From: Dokdonia sp. Hel_I_53
GTDB taxonomy: Bacteria; Bacteroidota; Bacteroidia; Flavobacteriales; Flavobacteriaceae
NCBI RefSeq assembly: GCF_007827465.1
Contig: NZ_VISL01000001.1
Location: 1,378,501-1,442,500 of the forward strand
Reading direction: 5' to 3'
Length of the DNA stretch: 64,000 nt
A program made the translations under genes and the position numbers. Below are positions 60,160-64,000 of this stretch, piece by piece (position 1 is the stretch's first letter; each line of letters begins with the position of its first letter). A model generated the notes under the pieces. It was not told where the DNA came from. It saw nothing but the letters and a program-made list of their open reading frames with translations, and made no database searches.

Positions 60160-60655
60160 CCTAGTTTTAAATATTGTCCGTTTTGTGCTTCTAATGGCTA
60201 TTCAAGTATACATATTTAATAATGTAAATCTATTTGGGTATATTAATCCTTATCCATATGTTCTTTTTTTACTCATTTTTCCTTTTACAGCCAATAGATC
60301 TATCTACATACTCATTGCCTTCATTACTGGAATTACAATTGACATGTTTGGGAATAGTGGAGGAATACATGCAACTGCCTGTTTATTTCTCGCTTATTTA
60401 AGACCTTACGCTTTACGTTTTGCGTTTGGAGTGAGTTATGAATATAATACCATAAAGCTTTCTAAGGTTGGTTTTTACGAGCGTTTCGTCTTTATCGCTG
60501 TAATGGTTATTTTACACCATTTTATTTTATTTTCATTAGAAGTTTTTAACATAAGCAACATACTTTACACCTTGAATAAAACGTTGGTTACTAGTATATT
60601 TACCATTATACTATGCATCACATTTAATATCCTCTTCAGTGGGCGTCGAGAATGA
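60149..60655 (+). CDS. mreD: Rod-shape-determining protein MreD
   Basis: 168 residues, about five membrane helices, with NLFGYINPYPYVLFLLIFPF and GITIDMFGNSGGIHATACLF typical of MreD in this phylum. Integral inner-membrane part of the elongasome. It overlaps mreC by 11 bases and the next gene by 4 bases. Confidence 0.88.
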   Translation: MSSSLVLNIVRFVLLMAIQVYIFNNVNLFGYINPYPYVLFLLIFPFTANRSIYILIAFITGITIDMFGNSGGIHATACLFLAYLRPYALRFAFGVSYEYNTIKLSKVGFYERFVFIAVMVILHHFILFSLEVFNISNILYTLNKTLVTSIFTIILCITFNILFSGRRE

Positions 60656-62520
60656 GAAAATTACTACTACTTTTTATTGTACTTACAACGGGACTATTAT
60701 TTATAGTTCGCCTCTTTTATTTGCAGGTGTATGACACTTCTGCCACTGTTTTATCAGAAAGTAATGCTATAAAACAACAGTTTGAAATACCACAACGGGG
60801 TCGTATTTATGATAGAAACGGAAAACTACTTGTTTCTAACCAGCCTTCTTATGATCTAATGGCTATTCCTCGAGAGATAAAACCATTTGACACCCTAAAA
60901 CTCTGCACACTACTTAATATTGAAAAAGAGCAATTAGTCAAGCAACTCAATAAAGCTCGTGTATTTTCTCCAAGACACCCTTCTGTAATTGTACCGACTA
61001 TGTCCCAAGAGGAGTTTGCTTTTCTCGGGGAACAGATGCGTAAATTTGAAGGTTTTTACATTCAGAAAAGATCACTAAGAGATTATCAGATTGACTTTGG
61101 CGCAAATTTTCTAGGTTTTATACAAGAGGTTCATCAAGGTATCATCAATAAGGATCCTTATTACAAGATGGGTGATTTAATAGGTCGTCAGGGGGTTGAG
61201 CAACAATATGAAGAATTATTAAGAGGTAAAAAAGGGATCCAATATTTACAAAAGGACCGTTTTAATAGAGTAATAGGTCCTTATAAGGAAGGACAACTAG
61301 ATGTCAAACCAGAGGAAGGAAAAAATATATATCTTACTATAGATTCTGAATTACAAAAATACGGTGAGTTATTAATGCAAGGAAAACGTGGTGGGATTGT
61401 AGCAATTGAGCCAACCACGGGTGAAATTCTTGCTTTAGTAGCAGCTCCTAACTATGACCCTGCTCTTATGGTGGGAAGGGCCAGATCAGAAAATTACACC
61501 CGACTTTATAATGACTCTATTGCAAAACCTATGTTTGACAGAGCGTTATTGGGAGAATATGCTCCAGGATCTCCCTTTAAAGCACTTACAGGTTTAATAG
61601 CGCTACAAGAAGATGCAATGTCTTTACAAGATCGAGTTTATTGTAATGGAGGTTTACCTTACGGAAGAGGTCAGATATTTGGATGTCACCATCACAGATC
61701 ACCTCTAGCTATGATTGACGGGATTGCACAGTCCTGTAACGCATATTTTGGAACAGCCTATCTTAAAACTCTTGCTAAATTTGACAATGTTCAAGAGGGA
61801 ATGACTGCTTGGGAGAAACATCTTAAAAGTTTTGGCCTTGGGGATTTTATGGGGTATGATCTTCCTATTGGTCGTCCAGGCTTAATACCTACGGCTAAAA
61901 TGTATAATAGAGTGTACGGGTATCCAGAAAGGAGATGGGGTGCTGCAGCTACGTTATCAAATTCAATTGGGCAAGGAGAAGTCGCGCTTACCCCTATGCA
62001 AATGGCTCATTTTACTGCCACAATTGCCAATAAAGGTTGGTTTTACAAACCCCATATACTCAAAAAAATTCAGGGTGTTGACACTTTACCAAAGCAGTTT
62101 GAAGAAAAGAATTTTACCACAATTGAACCTAAGCATTTTGAGCCTATCATAGAAGGGCTACACGGAGTGTATACTTCTGGTACAGCATATAACCTAAGAG
62201 TTCCTGATATCGAAATTTGTGGTAAAACAGGAACAGCAGAAAATTACACGAAAATTGATGGTGTTACCACACAGCTCACAGATCATTCTACATTTGTTGC
62301 TTTTGCTCCCAAAGACGACCCAAAGATTGCTATCGCCGTTTTTGTAGAAAATGGTTATTGGGGATCACGTTACGGTGGTCGTATAGCATCTGTTATGATA
62401 GAGAAATATATCAAAGGAGAGGTGACCAGAAAAGATCTAGAAGAATGGGTATTGACCCACACCTTAGAAGAAGAATATGCAAAGCCACTTAGTGGTAAAC
62501 CTTTCAGAATAAATTATTAA
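60652..62520 (+). CDS. mrdA: Penicillin-binding protein 2 (elongasome transpeptidase)
   Basis: 622 residues. N-terminal anchor helix (about 5-21), PBP dimerisation domain (IPQRGRIYDRNGKLLVSNQPS), and the transpeptidase motifs: SxxK as APGSPFKALTG (about 303-313, Ser306), SxN as QSCNAYFG (about 360-367), and KTG as CGKTGTAENY (about 524-533). It cross-links peptidoglycan during lateral growth with RodA. It overlaps mreD by 4 bases and rodA by 1 base. Confidence 0.96.
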   Translation: MRKLLLLFIVLTTGLLFIVRLFYLQVYDTSATVLSESNAIKQQFEIPQRGRIYDRNGKLLVSNQPSYDLMAIPREIKPFDTLKLCTLLNIEKEQLVKQLNKARVFSPRHPSVIVPTMSQEEFAFLGEQMRKFEGFYIQKRSLRDYQIDFGANFLGFIQEVHQGIINKDPYYKMGDLIGRQGVEQQYEELLRGKKGIQYLQKDRFNRVIGPYKEGQLDVKPEEGKNIYLTIDSELQKYGELLMQGKRGGIVAIEPTTGEILALVAAPNYDPALMVGRARSENYTRLYNDSIAKPMFDRALLGEYAPGSPFKALTGLIALQEDAMSLQDRVYCNGGLPYGRGQIFGCHHHRSPLAMIDGIAQSCNAYFGTAYLKTLAKFDNVQEGMTAWEKHLKSFGLGDFMGYDLPIGRPGLIPTAKMYNRVYGYPERRWGAAATLSNSIGQGEVALTPMQMAHFTATIANKGWFYKPHILKKIQGVDTLPKQFEEKNFTTIEPKHFEPIIEGLHGVYTSGTAYNLRVPDIEICGKTGTAENYTKIDGVTTQLTDHSTFVAFAPKDDPKIAIAVFVENGYWGSRYGGRIASVMIEKYIKGEVTRKDLEEWVLTHTLEEEYAKPLSGKPFRINY

Positions 62521-63779
62521 TGGCAAGAAATTCCCGTAGTATAGGTAGTTTTGATTGGGTTCTCATTGTTTTATACCTTGCACTTGTTACGATAGGCTGG
62601 GTTAACATCTACTCTGCATCATTCGATCCATCTGCAGAGTCTTTCTTTAGTATGAGTAATGAATATTTCAAACAGATTGTTTGGATTTTTCTTGGGTTTA
62701 TCATCATTGCTTTTATTCTATTTTTAGATTCAAAATTCTTTGACCGTTTCTCAAGTGTCATATATATAATTTCTTTACTATCGCTGCTATTACTCTTCGT
62801 GTTTGGCAAAACAATCTCTGGAGCTACCAGCTGGTATAATCTAGGCTTTATGAGTTTGCAACCTAGTGAATTTGCTAAAGCTGCTACCGCTTTAGCCATA
62901 GCAAAATACTTAAGTGATTTACAGACAAACATTAGAACTATACGTGACCAAATAATAGCCTTGGTTATCATAGCGCTTCCTGCATTAATCATTATCCCGC
63001 AACCAGACCCAGGAAGTGCCCTTGTGTATGCAGCTTTCTTTTTTCCTTTATATAGAGAAGGACTTGCGGCTAGTTACCTTATTTTGGGAGCTACAGCAAT
63101 CTCTTTATTTGTATTAACACTTCTGATTGGCCCCCTTTATGTTGCACTTATTGCAGTCCTTTTAGCAATCATATATTTTATAAAAAACAGGAAAAAACGT
63201 CCTTCAAAGCGACTAATTGTTGGTATTGTAACCGCTTCTTGTTTGTTTGCCTTTTCTGTTAATTATATTTTTGAAAATGTTTTTGAACAAAGGCACAGAG
63301 ACCGATTTAACATTGTCCTAGGCAAAGAAGTAGATGCAAAAACTATAGGCTATAATACACAACAAAGTGAGATTGCTATAGGTAATGGAGGTTGGTTTGG
63401 TCGCGGGTTTTTAGAGGGAACACAGACAAAAGGTAAATTTGTGCCCGAACAACATACCGATTATATTTTTAGTACTGTAGGTGAAGAATGGGGTTTCTTA
63501 GGAAGTACTGTAGTTATTGTACTTTTTGTACTACTCATTTTACGCATCATTCAACTTTCTGAAAAACAAAAGAATGATTTTTCAAGAATCTATGGATATA
63601 GTGTTGCTGGTATTCTTTTCATACATTTTGTAGTTAATGTAGGGATGGTTATTGGCTTACTGCCTACGGTTGGTATTCCACTACCATTTTTCAGCTATGG
63701 GGGTTCTGGACTTTGGGGATTTACGGTATTACTTTTCATCTTTGTAAAGCTTGATGGAAATAGAATAAATGAGTGGTAA
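62520..63779 (+). CDS. rodA: Rod-shape protein RodA (peptidoglycan glycosyltransferase, SEDS family)
   Basis: 419 residues, about ten membrane helices. SEDS-family signatures: SGATSWYNLGFMSLQPSEFAK (about 100-120), IPQPDPGSALVYAAF, the VPEQHTDYIFSTVGEEWGF loop and GLLPTVGIPLPFFSYGGSGL near the end. It polymerises lipid II into glycan strands with PBP2. Its ATG overlaps the mrdA stop by one base. Last gene of the operon. Confidence 0.96.
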   Translation: MARNSRSIGSFDWVLIVLYLALVTIGWVNIYSASFDPSAESFFSMSNEYFKQIVWIFLGFIIIAFILFLDSKFFDRFSSVIYIISLLSLLLLFVFGKTISGATSWYNLGFMSLQPSEFAKAATALAIAKYLSDLQTNIRTIRDQIIALVIIALPALIIIPQPDPGSALVYAAFFFPLYREGLAASYLILGATAISLFVLTLLIGPLYVALIAVLLAIIYFIKNRKKRPSKRLIVGIVTASCLFAFSVNYIFENVFEQRHRDRFNIVLGKEVDAKTIGYNTQQSEIAIGNGGWFGRGFLEGTQTKGKFVPEQHTDYIFSTVGEEWGFLGSTVVIVLFVLLILRIIQLSEKQKNDFSRIYGYSVAGILFIHFVVNVGMVIGLLPTVGIPLPFFSYGGSGLWGFTVLLFIFVKLDGNRINEW

Positions 63780-63805
63780 ACCAATAACTATCTATTAAGG
63801 GATAT

Positions 63806-63836
63806 AAAAAAAGCAAACATTTCTGCTTGCTTTTTG
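63806..63836. terminator. Terminator of the mreB-rodA operon
   Basis: AAAAAGCAA (63808-63816) pairs with TTGCTTTTT (63827-63835) around a 10-base loop, 28 bases past the rodA stop and shared with the convergent gene. Confidence 0.75.
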
Positions 63837-63857
63837 AACTCTTAATAAAGATGAAAA

Positions 63858-64000
63858 CTACATATCGTCATTTTCATTCATGTCGTCAGTACCTTCTATC
63901 TCTTCTTCGATTTCGTTTCCTGCACTCTCTAATGCCTCACCAGTTTCTTCTGCAGCATTTTCTATTGCATCTCCAGCCTCTTCGAGTCCAGATTCAATAT
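63858..64000 (-). CDS. Acidic protein of unknown function (partial, N-terminus off the right edge)
   Basis: The last 46 residues before the stop are visible, e.g. SGLEEAGDAIENAAEETGEA, then a Glu/Asp-rich end ending in NENDDM. Amphipathic, strongly acidic helix repeats; similar tails occur in small lipoproteins or stress proteins, but the identity cannot be told from this fragment. Confidence 0.5.
   Translation of the reverse strand, partial: IESGLEEAGDAIENAAEETGEALESAGNEIEEEIEGTDDMNENDDM

Overview
The window reads as a chromosomal stretch of a marine-type Flavobacteriaceae (Bacteroidota). It is AT-rich. It carries a complete gliding/type IX secretion operon (gldKLMN), an exosortase of the XrtF type with its partner, topA next to an arginase-like gene upstream of gldK, an L21 ribosomal protein with a C-terminal helix-hairpin-helix extension, HYC_CC_PP and DUF983/DUF3347/DUF4199/DUF6503-type proteins, and promoters of the flavobacterial TTG-N19/20-TAnnTTTG form. 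A Dokdonia-like organism is my guess from gene content and from one striking palindrome (below); I cannot confirm the genus.

Layout. 1-1.6 kb: the end of an ExbB/ExbD energy-transduction operon (ExbD cut by the edge). 2-3.2 kb: a flavin-binding stress protein and a lipoprotein. 3.3 kb: tRNA-Ser(GGA). 3.5-6.5 kb: TatD nuclease, an acyltransferase and type I asparaginase in one operon. 6.5-8.3 kb: a wrecked locus, with a TPR gene fragment, a frameshifted TPR-CHAT remnant with an intact CHAT domain, and an overlapping retropepsin-like protease gene. 8.5-13.5 kb: an astacin-like lipoprotein protease with two carbohydrate-binding-like modules, a GH3-type acyl-adenylating enzyme, a HELGH metallopeptidase and two exported proteins. 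13.6-14.6 kb: rplU-rpmA. 14.8-18.4 kb: a lipoprotein, DUF4199, two SpoU-type RNA methyltransferases and Era. 18.5-21.2 kb: an AraC-BLUF light-sensing regulator, a small membrane protein, tRNA-fMet, a SpoIIAA-like protein and a CPXCG protein. 21.3-27.7 kb: an RND efflux operon. 28-31.5 kb: ABC-F, DUF983 and an FAD oxidoreductase. 31.6-40 kb: gldN/M/L/K, arginase-like protein, topA. 40-46.8 kb: a membrane protein, an LpxR-like protein, miaB, a sigma-54 activator, lptE, a TPR-like protein, secG. 47-49 kb: groES-groEL. 49.2-53.6 kb: a metal-handling cluster (HMA-MauE fusion, NHL lipoprotein, tandem-HMA protein, outer-membrane barrel, HYC_CC_PP, DUF3347). 53.7-56.5 kb: XrtF pair, a GAF protein, a MacB-type permease. 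56.6-64 kb: purH and the elongasome operon mreB-mreC-mreD-mrdA-rodA, then the end of an acidic protein.

The most unusual feature is not a gene. A palindrome with core GCTTTCGCGAAAGC occurs perfectly 14 times in 64 kb, with several near copies, where about 0.0002 would be expected by chance. Perfect copies sit mainly in two places: a few bases downstream of stop codons, and inside genes, where they usually encode Ala-Phe-Ala-Lys-Ala and four times form the end of a signal peptide. Other items worth following are the AraC-BLUF fusion, the copper/heavy-metal-like cluster with a hairpin-T-run just before one of its genes, the CHAT/retropepsin pair, and the arginase-fold protein that has lost metal ligands.

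All functional calls rest on sequence motifs and gene context read by eye; no database search was run.
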